Part shown: positions 20,411 to 32,288 of the stretch, in pieces
Layout of the letters: the number at the start of each line of letters is the position of its first letter
How positions within the stretch are numbered: position 1 is the first letter of the stretch
Source of the DNA: Yponomeuta sedellus
Taxonomy: Eukaryota > Arthropoda > Insecta > Lepidoptera > Yponomeutidae
DNA: 64,000 nt
NCBI GenBank assembly: GCA_934045075.1
Contig: OW203740.1
Span: forward strand, 12,672,346-12,736,345
Reading direction: 5' to 3'
Program-made: the position numbers and the translations under genes
Notes under the pieces: model-generated
Databases searched by the model: none
Told to the model about the DNA's origin: nothing
The model's input: the letters and a program-made list of their open reading frames with translations, nothing else

Positions 20411-23360
20411 TGTGCCTGTATGTAAATGTTATATTAGAAGTGGCTTAAATTTTTGATACTAGAAAAACGTTTTGTAGGTTTCACGTCATTTGAATGACAC
20501 ATTGTATATGTATAACATATTACAATTTTCCATGTTCAATGGTTAGTCGACCTTCTTTGCAGACGTTTTCACTGCGCCCGGAACACAGTGAAGTCACAAA
20601 TTAGATTGGTCAATAATTTATTCTGCAACAAAAGCATTGTCTCCCCTCCGCGTGTTTGTTCTGTGTTTTACTACACCTACTTAGAGCGGACTTTACGGAC
20701 CCTCCCTTATCTTGGAATGTGCAACGAAAACAAAACAAGGAGATTCAGACGATTGTATCAATTTATCTATAGAACCTTTATCTGTATTGCGATAGAAGGA
20801 AGAAAGAGTACTTTGGAGATAACAAATGAAATAAAAATTCTATGATGAATCGTCTTGCTAAAAACATTACGGTCTTATCATGCGCAAACATTTTTATTGT
20901 TACGGAAAGCAAAATCAAAAAATATTTGGGCATTAAAAAGTATCTCTTTTATTGTTTAAACATGACTGTTCATTATTTGTTGTTTTATGAAAACGCGTGC
21001 AGGAGACTCGGCCTTACAATATGTACAGCGGTGTTCAATCTATGTTGCTACGTTTATTAAAAAAGAAGTTTTTTTTTTTACTTTTAAGTGCTTTTAGCTA
21101 CAGCAATATTAAACGTAAGAACAAAACGTATAAATAGCGCCATCTAGTGACTAAGTGGGGAACTTCTTGCAAAGGGATCAATATTGTATAAAGTTGTGTG
21201 TCTAGCCGCAGCATCAATGGTTTTAAAACTTGTAAAAAAACTCTCAGTGGAGTTTTTTTCCACGTGTCTTTTCCCCACTACAAATCCGGCCTGAAGGTGG
21301 CAGCTAATTAATATGAACATTGACATTTGACAAACTGGTCGTAAATTCTTTACAATTTCTGATTGATTTCACTTTGCAGCATATTGTACATGCATTGTCT
21401 GTAGATCAGTCCTCCTACGAGAAAAACTTTATGCAGGTATACGTTTTAAACATTCTTGTGTGCCAGTTTACACCATATAGTCTACTATTTAATAAGTCAC
21501 AGTTGATCGAACCTTCTATTTGTATTTTTACTTTTATTTGATGATTATATTACATCATTCATACGAGACGAAAAAACGAATCAAACAGGAAGCGCTGAAG
21601 GCAGTTGAATCATTTATTTTTAACGTTGGATTGCTTTTTGTATTTCATTTTAACTGCCGAGCCAAGCACGCCATTCATTTGGCAATAAAAGCAAAATAAA
21701 GTCACAAACTTATGTGGGCGTCATTGAATTCTGAGCAGATAACCGAAAAGATAATTAAGCAAAATAAAGATTGATAGAGCCGAGCCGAGAGAGGAAAAAT
21801 AATATATTTCATAGGTACGCATTCGACTCGTCGACGGAATACAAATGTGGCGTATCAGAGTGGCGTAGTCGAAAAACATACAGTCGAATTAAACCAATAA
21901 TATTATTTAATATGTAAATCCAGTTTTAAAAGCGGCACCGTGTTTGATGTTTTCATTTCGATTCGATCATTGGCCGCGGCCGTCATGTATATTGATGAGT
22001 GCTGATCTGATTGGCGGCCTGCGACGCACTTGATCGAATTAATTTATCAACACAAACAACAATTTACAAATCACATCGCTCAAGAACAATATTTGAGCGA
22101 CTAACTCGCCAACAAAGCACTGGAACACGAAGGGCGTCAGAAGAAAAATAAAAAGGCCACACAGGAAAAAAAAAGAAATATAAATTGGCATTACACGACG
22201 CGACAATCGTAAACTCCAGAGACCATCAATCAAGGCCGGCCGCCGCGCAAAAACACGACCGAATGTCCGAACAATGGATGACGCTGACGATCCGTCAACG
22301 GACCAAGATGGCCGCCTTTTGGCGGGAACCGCTGGACCGTGTAATTGACAAAGGATACTAAATCCTTTGTGTCCTCCCTGGGCCTGCGAATATTTCTTGA
22401 TATTACAGTAAATACGACTGTACAGACATTTTGGCGCTAGGTAGCCTCATGACATCAGAGCACCGAAACATTTCGTCTTTTATGATCTCCTAGGTTACCA
22501 CTACAGTGTAATTCCATTTCCAAATTATGGATGACGGTCTCTGTAATAACGTCTTATTTATCCTTTACAAAATTTGATTGCATCATATCACTTCGTTACA
22601 CCGCAAAAGAGTGGGCATAAATATACGGTGGGTTATCTGTGGGTACAAATTGGCACCCCACTCGTTATCCTGCCGATTGGGGGCTGCGCCTTCCACCCCT
22701 CCTCAGAGGGAATACATTATTCGCACGCAACGCATCGCAAATAGTTTACTCGCAAAGTAATGACACTATGAAATCCAATTTCGTTGGCACTAAATTAAGT
22801 ATATTGCTATTGTGCCTTTTCAAATTTAATCAATCGCCTCCGATCAAAGAATTCAGGGTAGAATTTTATATTCAAAACGAATCAATTTCGCAATAAAAGA
22901 GCTTTTCAATTCGTTGTTGACTGAAGTCGAGTACAAGATATTAAATATTGAATCGTCGAAAGTTACAGCTATTAAAAGTTCGCAGAACGCTATTGTATAA
23001 ATACAAACTTCAAACTAGCTTTTGCTAACCGCTTACTTGTTAAAACCAACCAGTCCAACTTGATCCTCAATTTGTATGAGCCCACACACTAAAATCAATC
23101 TTGGCTGAATAAAAAGAGTACCTGTGAACCAATTCTCACTTCGTTAGCAAATAATTCGTATACTTCTCTTAAGACTTATGACTTGAATTCTACATAAAAA
23201 GTCGAGCGACACATAAAATCTGTATTCTGAACGCCATGCTACGTTGAATTTGAATGAGACGATAAAAGATAAATGTCTAATGACTCTGTCGAGTAACCTT
23301 ATTTTTAGGCGACAAATGTCTAAGCTTCCGAATATTTTGTATCTACGCTTTCAATAGAAT
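20411..23360. other. Mostly unrecognised intron with a GC-richer block
   Basis: No gene seen. Positions about 21960-22340 are less AT-rich and look non-repetitive within the window, and include the palindrome at 22348-22370. A GCGCCATCTAGTG motif common in insect repeats lies at 21138-21150. Confidence 0.4.
22348..22370. promoter_or_regulatory. Perfect palindrome with paired ACAAAGG motifs
   Basis: ACAAAGGAT and ATCCTTTGT, 9-bp perfect arms around ACTAA. Each arm contains CTTTGT, the core bound by TCF/LEF-type HMG proteins. Any regulatory role is speculative. Confidence 0.35.
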
Positions 23361-23364
23361 CAGC

Positions 23365-23605
23365 AAGCTGGGCTGGCCATATCTCGCGAAGAACCGAGAA
23401 CCGTTGGAGTAAACGTGTTCTTGAGTGGAGACCGCGACTCGGCAAATTTAGTTTAGGACGCCCTCCGACCAGGTGGGATGACGATCTGCGAAAAACTGCA
23501 GGCAGATGCTGGATGCGGCAAGCTAAAGACAGGGCGCTATGGCGCTTATTAGGGGAGGGCTATGTCCAGCAGTGGACTAGTACAGCCTGACGACGACGAC
23601 GCTTT
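23365..23605 (+). repeat. RTE-like LINE 3' remnant
   Basis: The most complete of the three sister copies: GCCATATCTCGCGAAGAACC to GCCTGACGACGACGACG. The final frame reads DRALWRLLGEGYVQQWT, the usual end of this protein family. Confidence 0.75.
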
Positions 23606-23691
23606 CAATAGGCATGGGCGAGAATCGGTTCTCCCTGTTCTTGAATACCATTTTCAACGCACTCTTATATTAATTTAGTAAATTGATCAGA

Positions 23692-23800
23692 ATGGTGGTA
23701 GCGGAGCGGTAGAACCTCTGTTTCTGATTCGGAAGGTGGTGTTTCGAATCCCAGCGCACGGGTCTCTTCCTGTATCGCAGGAAGGTTAGGCCATACCTAG
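23692..23800. repeat. Family-B SINE head fused to a 5S-type SINE 3' fragment
   Basis: 23692-23756 is a tRNA-like head (GGTAGCGGAGCGGTAGAAC, GTGTTTCGAATCCCAGC). 23757-23800 is the reverse-oriented GCACGGGTCTCTTCCTG to AAGGTTAGGCCATAC end of the 5S-type SINE. They abut directly. Confidence 0.6.
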
Positions 23801-24317
23801 GAAGCTGAAATTTTGCACGGAGGGTCTATATATAATGTGGGCAAGAAATAAGACCGGATTTTTTTAAATTCAACCCCAAGGGGGGCGAAATGGGTTGCCA
23901 AAATTTGTATGGGAGGTATAAGCAATTTTTTTATAATTTGATAATGCGGATAGGCATTATAATTTTATTTGTATTAACTGAGGACACCGCACTTGTCAAC
24001 AAAAGGCCTTTAAATCTCTAAAATATTACGTAAGTCACACCGTGCCATTCTAAGGGTCATAATTAAACAAGTTTATACCATAATATCTTTAAAGTATGAA
24101 ATTCTCGTACCGAATATCTTAATTAAAGAGTCTTCTCCGTCGTATCTTGTCAGGGAGATGGCCTGACCAATGAATGATTATATCGGCTCAACATATTATT
24201 AAATCTAAATAGCTCATTATTTTATACTATGGACTAGCATCAAACTAACAAGGAGGAGACATCATGGAATAGATCACGTACTTGAATAAATCTACCATTG
24301 AATAAAATCTATCTTTA

Positions 24318-24477
24318 TCTGTACGTAATACAGAGAGTATTGTAAAGAGATTCGAAATTTCACTGATGCCGGTGACTCGCCTATTAGCTCAGTTGGGAGA
24401 GCGCTGGCACGGTTAGCCAGAGGTCGCTGGTTCGAGTCCTGGCATGGGTGGAATTTTTAGCCTCTAAATAGGTTTTT
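24318..24477 (+). repeat. Family-A SINE, complete short form with 14-bp duplication
   Basis: 160 bp between AAAATCTATCTTTA (24304-24317) and the same sequence at 24478-24491. It starts at GTACGTAATACAGAGAG, has the tRNA-like core from GCCTATTAGCTCAGTTGG, and ends AATAGGTTTTT. Confidence 0.85.
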
Positions 24478-24491
24478 AAAATCTATCTTTA

Positions 24492-26200
24492 AGCTCAAAG
24501 AGTATTGTTCATATTTACCAAAACACTTTTGTTTGTTTTGTTCTCAAACGTCTGCACAGTCTAGTTCAAGCTCCATGTGAAGAAAATAACGGACAATGAA
24601 CAACGTACCACAAAACGAAGTTACCATTCAAATGTTTACACAAATAGAGACTAAGGAGACCTATTCATTCACTAAAACCCCGTTGGTCTAGTTTTGCGTC
24701 CAACACAAACAATTGTGACCCCTATCAGCTTGACAATAAGACGTTAAACAGTCCACAGATAAGTTGGTAGCCGTAACAAACAGTCGCAAAGCGCCACGAA
24801 GCAAACTCCCAGCGATACTCGTTCGAAAACTTCACCTGAAATCTCGGTACAAAAGTTACACGATTAAAACCGCGAACAGCCATTCTAGGACAATTTCTGG
24901 ACGTTGCCGACCATCTTTTCGTGGCCCCGCAGTATTCGTTTGCACATTTACATCCCGTCACTGGAACTGTTCTCAATTGTATCCCTTCCATGATTTTCTG
25001 CAGTATTATATCCTCCTCTTCAACATAAGAAATGGAAAAAACCAATGCCAAGGATATCGAAAATGGGCTAAATCATACGAATAATAATATTCACACTTTT
25101 TTTTAGAATTTACTTTCGCTCAATAACCATTGTTATAACACTATCTATAGTGTTAGTGTACTCTTTTGGTCGTCATCAAATTTACATTATGCTGAATGAA
25201 ATTAAAACCAAAAGACTTTCTCTATCGGATAAGTTGTGAAGAAGAAAGTGGTAAATAAACTCCACTCTATAACCCTTTGTTTAAGTTTATTTATTCACTA
25301 CAATATTATTATGAAAAAAAAAATTGTCTCGTCTGACCAAAGCGGCCAGACGCTAACCCTCCGATCGATTATTATTATTAACTACATGACGTAAGTAGCG
25401 GTTTGACATTTATATATAGATAAATACTGGAACTTTTTTTAAAAAATCTTTTAGTTAGTGCTCCATGTTACATCATTTATTGCATGCATACAAAATAACA
25501 TAGACAAAAATAAAAAAAAATCATTTACAAAAATTTCGTCCACAAAGTCAGAGAAAAATAATACAAAATTATATAAAAAATAATAATAATAATGTCAATC
25601 AAACAAAACGCCCCGAGATATTTCCGATCCAAAGGTGCCCATGATGATCCGATCCAAAGGTGACACTGGCAGCAAGGGATACTGGAACTATATAAGTATA
25701 ATAAACATCATAAGATATGAGAAATTCGTTAGTATAAAAATCAATGGAACATTTTTAGGATAAGTTTCTATTTGTCGTTATTTGTTAATTATAACGTATC
25801 TATAGTTGAGCGCGGAAGTGTGTTTAATACAGAAGAATCTCTTACTCCTCTGCTCACGGATTGCAACGCGTGTAGTGTAAACGGTGGAGAGCTCTTGTTA
25901 GCAAGTAGTGGGGCCGTGGTTTGGCCGACCAGCTCGAGTTATAATGGTCGTCTGGTGGTCATGTTGTTAGTACTGAGTAGCCACAGCAGTAACAAGCTCT
26001 AACGACGTTTGTTTAGTTGTCTTTCCCAAACTAAAAGGTTCCAACAGAATGGAACTGTTTGGTGGAATGATCTTTGTTTTATGCGGCGCCGTAAAATCTT
26101 TCAGTTTGAGAAAATACCTGATATTACTGGTCTGTAGTCATCTGAATTCTTTACCACGTTTTAGCGATTGCTCACCAATCAACTAAAAAAATTACTTTCA
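24492..26200. other. Unrecognised intron
   Basis: AT-rich. Overlapping open frames on both strands at 24725-25084 have no domain. A near-duplicate phrase GATCCAAAGGTG appears twice at 25620-25665. Confidence 0.4.
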
Positions 26201-26204
26201 CACA

Positions 26205-26395
26205 ACACAATCAGTTGTCATGGGCCCAAATTAGAATATCCTGTTCTATGATAACCAGACAAGAACATCGCAAACATAAAAGACTGAGGCCATCTATACA
26301 AATTGTACAAATTTAAGGTGGCTCCCACTGAGAATCAAACCCACGACTTCCGGCATGGTAGTCAATCGTGAAATTACTAGACCAACGAATAGTGA
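26205..26395 (-). repeat. tRNA-headed SINE (family C)
   Basis: Reverse-oriented body (ATGATAACCAGACAAGAACA) and head (GAGAATCAAACCCACGACTTC). It ends five bases before the inverted repeat at 26400. Confidence 0.6.
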
Positions 26396-26399
26396 CTAA

Positions 26400-26432
26400 G
26401 CAATTCGGACCTCGCCTTGAGGTCCGAATTGC
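26400..26432. repeat. Perfect 14-bp inverted repeat upstream of exon a
   Basis: GCAATTCGGACCTC and GAGGTCCGAATTGC are separated by GCCTT. The stem ends 106 bp before the acceptor of exon a. Confidence 0.85.
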
Positions 26433-26538
26433 GCTGCAGAATGTATCTTTCTCTGCTCCTTCTATACATCGTGAAATTGAGAGCCGAACCGTGGACCTTG
26501 CCAGGTGGAGCTAACTGTGGAACCTCTTCTTGTTACAG

Positions 26539-26647
26539 AAACGTGGTGTACAACCTAAGCCTGACAGACCTGACGGAACAGCGCCGTCTCGTCTGGTACT
26601 CGCCCGAGAATGACGTCAAGATGTGCGTTGTCAAGGGCAAGGACGAG
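26539..26647 (+). CDS. Sema1a: Class-1 semaphorin (Sema1a-type), internal sema-domain exon a
   Basis: First of three semaphorin exons in the window. It encodes NVVYNLSLTDLTEQRRLVWY followed by a short stretch ending in CVVKGKDE. This is the early sema beta-propeller, where family members read VYNLSL and then a Cys followed by KGK. The exon opens after a TTCTTGTTACAG acceptor with the last base of a split codon (phase 2) and closes at GAG before the donor GTAAGTG (phase 0). Semaphorins of this class are membrane-anchored axon-guidance cues or receptors that bind plexin A. The open frame upstream of 26539 is intron read-through, so the start codon at 26417 is not a real start. Exons encoding the signal peptide were not found upstream. 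Assignment to class 1 is firm; Sema1a rather than a Sema1b-like paralogue is inferred. Confidence 0.85.
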
Positions 26648-26713
26648 GTAAGTGTTTCGCAGCCTTGCTTATGAAACGTTTTACTTTTATGTTCTTTATA
26701 CTGTATAAAGAAT

Positions 26714-26955
26714 CAGAGAATTAGCGAGCTGAAGTGGCAGTGGGCTGGCCATATCTCGCGAAGAACTGACAACCGTTGGAGTAAACGTGTTCTTGAGTGG
26801 AGACCGCGACTCCGCAAACGTAGTGTACGACACCCTCCGACCAGGTGGGATGACGATCTGTAAAAAACTGCACGCAGATGCTGGATGCGGCAAGCGGATG
26901 ACGGCGCTATGGCACTCATTAGGGGAGGGCTATGTCCAGCAGTGGTTTAATATAG
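26714..26955 (+). repeat. RTE-like LINE 3' remnant immediately after exon a
   Basis: Lies 67 bp downstream of the exon a donor. Starts TTAGCGAGCTGAAGTGGCAG and ends GTCCAGCAGTGG. The frame breaks at a TAA after TRWDDDL. Confidence 0.75.
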
Positions 26956-27480
26956 CCTCGTAGAAAATACTGTACAAAGTACATACAAAGAACATAACTT
27001 TTCACACAAAAGATCACATTGGCCTTTGCATTTACGTAATGAGACGATTAGCGTAATATAATAGAGTACATAGGCGAGCTTATTTTTATAGGAATTTCTT
27101 CTAACCAACCCGATCACTCGTGAAACCATGATTTTAAAGAGGCAGGGGACTAATGCGTGCACGGTAGAGTAGTAAAAAAAAAATTATAAGAGGGTACATA
27201 TACTTACTACAATATCTATTTTATTTTATATTATTGTTTATTAGAAAACCAACAGCTTATACACGAGGCATTTTTACATAGAATAAGATGAATTATATTT
27301 AAAGCCAATAACAGGTTTTCGCTGACAATCAAAATAACAATAATAATATCTAGATGAAATGTCAGCTGATAAGCTAAGGGCAGGTTTCTGAATTGAGAAT
27401 TGCTCTAAGTAAATACTTAAGTAACGTTCTGTCACGCTCTTTTCTGAGAAATTTGAAGAGATAGCAACACAGTTAACTTA

Positions 27481-27763
27481 AAACCCTATTTAGAGGCTAA
27501 AGATTCCACCCATGCCGGGATTCGAACCCGCGACCTCTGGCTATCCGTACCAGCGCTCTTTCCAACTGAGCTAATGGGCAACACACCGGCATCAGTGAAA
27601 TTTCGAACCTCTTTACACTATTCTCTGTATTACGTACAGGCAGCGACATCTGGCTTAAGTAAATTGCATCACTTACAGCCCCGACTACCTACTTTGCAGT
27701 TAGGTTTTTACATCGGAATGATATCACTGTACCCACATGATTATACTATTTTTATTTAACTTA
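27481..27763 (-). repeat. Family-A SINE, long form with 12-bp duplication
   Basis: 283 bp bounded by ACAGTTAACTTA (27469-27480 and 27764-27775). It carries the tRNA-like core at 27505-27582 and extends about 120 bp farther 5' than the 160-bp form, through GGCAGCGACATCTGGCTTAA and CTTTGCAGTTAGGTTTTTAC. Confidence 0.75.
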
Positions 27764-27837
27764 ACAGTTAACTTAGTGTAATTCTCAATTCAGAGACTGG
27801 CCCTTAGTCTTTGGACAACATTGTGTGGCATCACTAA

Positions 27838-28068
27838 ATATTGTGGTAGCCGATATAAGATCGCGTCCACAAAACACAATCCCTTGCTCTGGTCTCAAAC
27901 AAGGATAACCCGTGGTTCCTAAGCAAGGTCACACTAACAAGGTAAAACACCCAGAATGAGGCAATTTGTACAAATGGAGTACGGCGACCTACAGTGGGAT
28001 TCGAACCCACGATCTCTGTTTTCGTAGTAGCTTGACTGACGTATTAACCGCTAGACTAACGATGACAT
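27838..28068 (-). repeat. tRNA-headed SINE (family C)
   Basis: Body AAGGATAACCCGTGGTTCC and AACACCCAGAATGAGGC, and head GTGGGATTCGAACCCACGATC then CCGCTAGACTAACGATG. Confidence 0.65.
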
Positions 28069-28533
28069 CTAATGAGAGTACTGAACTTGTAGACAGATCC
28101 AAAAAACCGGGTCAGTTATATTCAACGTAAAAAATCAGGATAAGAAAATCGAATCGAGAAAATCAAGATAATCGACGTAAATTTAATTTACCTACTAAAT
28201 ATACGCGATGGGAATCCCCTTAAGTCGAGTGTCATAAAAAATATCCAGAAATAACTGTAGTTTATTAAGGAACTTCTGATGTGCTTAAGCCTGCAGGAGA
28301 TTATAGCCCACACATCATTTTTGTATTACCTACCCATTGCTACGAAATTTTGTAGTAGACTACGGCGTAGTACCGATTCGAACGTAGTAAATATTCGTAG
28401 CATGTAGTAAGAGTTTTTGAACAGTTGACAGCAAGCTTTACATCGAACGAAGTACTCTCTTTAGTCACGTTACGGGCAACTTTAGAACTTTCGTATAAAG
28501 GTTGATGTGCTGTCGACTTTACTCTTTCTCGCG

Positions 28534-28815
28534 TTGGTTAGGGCATGTAGAGAGGATGAAGGAAGAAAGATTGACGAAACAAATATATATTGCGAATGTG
28601 AGTGGAAGGACCGGCAAGGGACGTCCTAGGCGGAACATGTCGACCAAATAGGGAATGTATTAGCAAAGGGTAAGATAAAAAGTACCCGGAACCGGCTTGC
28701 GCGCATGCAACGACTTATGAGCGTTGATGAAGCGAAGGTGATCTGTCAGGATCGTGGCAAGTGGCATTCGCTGGTGCATACAGGACGACAGATACAGGCG
28801 TGAGGTTATGTTATG
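28534..28815 (+). repeat. LINE ORF2 C-terminal and 3' end remnant (second RTE-like lineage)
   Basis: Degraded reading LTKQIYIANVSGRTGKGRPR with stops, then GATCGTGGCAAGTGGCATTC and the tail GATACAGGCGTGAGGTTATG. Shorter pieces are at 18835 and 32110, and reverse ones at about 1112 and 50530. Confidence 0.6.
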
Positions 28816-28879
28816 TGTTATGTTATGAATTCGGTGTTTGGTTGAAAATCATTTCGAAAGGAGTCTTCTCTAAGCACAG

Positions 28880-28927
28880 TGATATCAACCCTTTGTATGT
28901 CCCCATTGCTGGGGCACGGGTCTGTTC
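28880..28927 (-). repeat. 5S-type SINE, 3' terminal scrap
   Basis: GATATCAACCCTTTGTATGT to GGGGCACGGGTCTG only. Confidence 0.6.
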
Positions 28928-28929
28928 AT

Positions 28930-30300
28930 AAACACAGTATTATATAATAAAGTACTTATAACCTTCTGAGAGACGGTAATACCTACCTTAAAATGGGCAT
29001 TATTATATTCTACTGAAGGGTATATTTCAGCTATTTTCGCTCAAAATTCCCTCCTCCATTTTTGGGATTGAACTCATTACGAGAATCGTATCTCCGGCGT
29101 ACATAAACAAACGGCCGGGCCATTATTATTGTATAATTTTGCGAAAGATACCAACCAAATGAAGATAATTGAATTGCGGGACGAAGTTCTCGATTTCCGC
29201 GGCCTATCTAGTCGGCAATCAATCGACGACCGATTAGCGAACGTTTTATATTGAGACTGGGAAATTCTGCCAGAGTCTACTGTGAAATCTCGTATAAAAG
29301 TGACATGGTATTGTTTTGTGGACCTTGCCTCACACATAGATTGAAGTTACATTATTGTTATTCCTTGGAAGACATAGTAAAACTCAGAAAACTATAAGTA
29401 ATAGAAGTACAAAATATTTTTTTTGTAAAATAGGAAAATTATTGTACTCGTTTCTTTTCATTAGTTGCGTAAAGTTAATGTTAAAGAAAAATATTTTTCC
29501 GAATTGAAACTTTCAAATTGTAAGATAGACTTGACTCATTATTTTGTACACAATTTGGCTAGTACGATTCCCGTAACAACTCTGTTCAGGTACCTATTGA
29601 AAAACTTGATAAACTGAGAAAACTTTTTTACATCGAGATATCATTAGTTTTCACCGTAATCAATTTTCCGCCTTAAATCTTTAATTTTATTTAAATTAAT
29701 AATGCCTTTTATTTATTTATTTCATGACACTGAGGTCCAAGAAAAACACAAAAAGCAATTACAAAGAAAACCTGACCCGTACTACGTCACGGCTTATTAA
29801 TGTTTTATAAGCCTAGTGTCAACTTGCTACGCAATGAAGAAGAAGAAATACATTTATTTATCGCCACACAGACATATACAAAACGTAAAATAGAAACTAA
29901 ATAAAAAGAAGTAATAAAAATAAACAAATACGACAGAACACAGTAAGGGAATACGAGCCATGTCCATGCCGCGGTAAAACGACCTCAGGCTCAGTAATTG
30001 CTGCAGTTTTATTGCCCACAGCACTGGTTTTCAGCAAGGGCCTGGTCCAGTGACTCACGGAAAATTGCATAGAGATGACGGCCAAGATGCCGCTGCATAT
30101 AGCACGGACTCTACGTAGCACATCTGCTACTCTTTTACCACCACCACACCACACTTTTGCTACCACAACCAGGTTTCGATGCCCGCTGCAGGACAGGTTT
30201 TCAAAGCTTCTCGGGCTTGTGCCGCCCGTATCCCGTGACTTCGCGTCACCATAACCAGCCCTCCTATTACGTAGCATTTCACTCTATCGAGTAAAGCATT
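28930..30300. other. Unrecognised intron with a probable retroposon end
   Basis: 29845-30280 begins with a tail-like GAAATACATTTATTTATCGC. It holds a GC-richer block read in reverse (ATGCCGCGGTAAAACGACC) and an open frame of 126 codons without a known domain. It may be a LINE 3' end in reverse, but this is unproven. Confidence 0.35.
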
Positions 30301-30404
30301 TAGACAACTTCTAAGTGTCAAAAAATGTTTGCATTTGACAGCCGGAGTAGCTTAAAAAAAGTAAAAATCAACGTCACTTAACTCAGTGGATACTTACGTA
30401 ATAA

Positions 30405-30580
30405 TGCCTCAGGTCGTCAGATCATGCTAGAAAAGCCTGCCCACGCTGCGTCGTCCGGTCCGCAGTCGCCAGGTCACTTTCTCGGCCCAACGACCATCAG
30501 TTCTCCGAGATATGTGCTCCGCCCACTGCCACTCCAACTGATCAATTCTTCGAGATACATTAATAATTAGAATCGAGTTC
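30405..30580 (-). repeat. RTE-like LINE remnant
   Basis: On the minus strand it reads LEWQWAEHISRRTDGRWAEK, a diverged cousin of the 13562/23365/26714 copies. Confidence 0.55.
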
Positions 30581-30643
30581 TTAAGGCCGCCGTCTGTACT
30601 CTTGGGTTAAGAAATATCTGTGTAATTTTCATTTTTATTTACA

Positions 30644-31030
30644 ACTAGCTTACCCAGCAAACTTCGTACCGCCTAACAGTCGATTTATTGTTTTCTTTAA
30701 TTTTTCTCTCCGTAAGAACCATCCTCGTACTTCAAGGAATATTCTAAAAAAAGAATTAGCGAAATCGGTTCAGCTGCTCTCGAGATTTGCGCTTACCAAC
30801 ACATTCAGCGATTCATTTTTATATTATAGAGATAGTGACTAGCTGACCCAGCGAACTTCGTACCGCCTAACAGTCGATTCTTTAATATTTTTTTTATTTT
30901 TCTCTCCGTAAGAACCATCCTCGTACTTCAAGGAATATCCTAAAAAAAAGAATTAGCGAAATTGGTTCAGCTGCTCTCGAGATTTGCGCTTACCAACACA
31001 TTCAGCGATTCATTTTTATATTATAGAAAG
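30644..31030. repeat. Tandem duplication of a 194-bp dispersed repeat
   Basis: Unit 1 is 30644-30837 and unit 2 30838-31030. Both run from ACTAGCTKACCCAGCRAACT and TTCGTACCGCCTAACAGTCG to CAGCGATTCATTTTTATATT. The start and end resemble a common insect dispersed repeat often linked to non-autonomous DNA elements. Confidence 0.75.
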
Positions 31031-31864
31031 ATAAAGTGTTCTCTATCTATCTATCTATCTTCTACGGATCTCATTCCTGGAGAATGATTCGATTCCTTCG
31101 TTGATGCACGATGGTGAAAAAGCAGTCAAAAAGCTTATGCCTCCGCTAATATACCAGATGCGCTACAGCGCGGTAGCTCGTAACTACTTCCTGAGCGCGT
31201 TGTTGTATTGGACGCGGAGGTCGTTGAGCGATCGTTTCGTATACTTTGTCCTCATGTTAATCGTCCCTTGACCTCTGCTGTGCAACGCTTAAACCTGGGA
31301 GCTATTATATTCGCTCGGCCCTTCACTCACTCTCTATATGCGCGTTATCCTTCAAGTCACCGGTCGCAATATGGCCTACATACTTGACGAAGTACAATAT
31401 TTTTTAATTTAGTTTTGAACCATTTAGTACGAATTAGTTGTTTGAGATTGCCCGAAGTTCAGCTTTCTACGGCCTTAAGATAGTGTCTTATGAAGCTCAA
31501 TTTGTACGCTTGCAGAGTAGACTCGGTGTATAATCGTTACCTGTGCCTATCTTGCGGGGAATAATTGAATTTTAAGCCCGTTCCCATGCGATTCTTGGCG
31601 CGTTCACACGAATTTTAATAGCGGCGGAATTTAGGGCCTTGTTAGAAATCATTTAACGTTAAAAGAAAACTTCGAGTTTTTTTTAAGGTTAGCCTTGGCT
31701 TATTTTCGGCCGTTTCGTTTTAATGCGAGCCCTTTCTCAAAGATCGAGGAAACTGCTTCTTAATATTTCAACGCTGTTTATTTCGATTTCAATTTATGAA
31801 TAATACATAGGAATTGCCTCGAATTACCGTGTGTTTCTTTTTGAAGTTTAAAATAAATTACAGG
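31031..31864. other. Unrecognised intron
   Basis: A (CTAT)n tract lies at about 31045-31062, then unique-looking sequence. No gene seen. Confidence 0.4.
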
Positions 31865-32090
31865 TTAACAGGTTTGATTCCTCATAGTTATGTACATTTG
31901 TGAAGTTCTAATTGCAAGAGCACTCGCTAACTTTAAAGGAAAACATCATGAGGAACCTGAATGTCTGAGATGTTCAAATACCTCAGCGCTTGAAATTGCC
32001 AATCCGCGGTGGGCACGCGTAGTAATTAAGCCCATACTCTGTCTCCCCGAGAGAAGGCTTGTTGTAGTTGGACGTATTATATAGGCTACA
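31865..32090 (+). repeat. Family-B SINE body
   Basis: AGCACTCGCTAACTTTAAAGG, CCTCAGCGCTTGAAATTGCC, CCGCGGTGGGCACGCGTAG and GAGAGAAGGCTTGTTG. The head is missing or diverged. Confidence 0.65.
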
Positions 32091-32288
32091 TAAAAAACTA
32101 GTTAATTATATTGGTTAATGTTGATGAAGCGAGAGAGGTTTATAAGGATCGTGGTTAATGGGAAACCCTGATCTTCACCTACCACTCCGGGATACAGGCG
32201 TGAGTTTATTTAGATCTATATGTTCTGGTAAATACAATAATTTCCATATTTAGAAGCGTGAGAGGACCCACATGAATCCGAAAATGGC

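Noticed and set aside
24725..25084. Overlapping open frames of about 107 codons on both strands
   Set aside because: Opposite-strand pairs of similar length in the same block without any motif are expected by chance.
26417..26538. Semaphorin N-terminus with signal peptide (MYLSLLLLYIV) fused to exon a
   Set aside because: A strong acceptor TTCTTGTTACAG lies at 26527-26538, the upstream frame has no semaphorin similarity, and the hydrophobic stretch is chance intron reading.
29897..30277. 126-codon minus-strand open frame
   Set aside because: No recognisable domain. Flanking tail-like sequence suggests a retroposon 3' end, not a gene.
30644..31030. CRISPR-like direct repeats
   Set aside because: Only two adjacent long units without spacers, in a eukaryotic intron.
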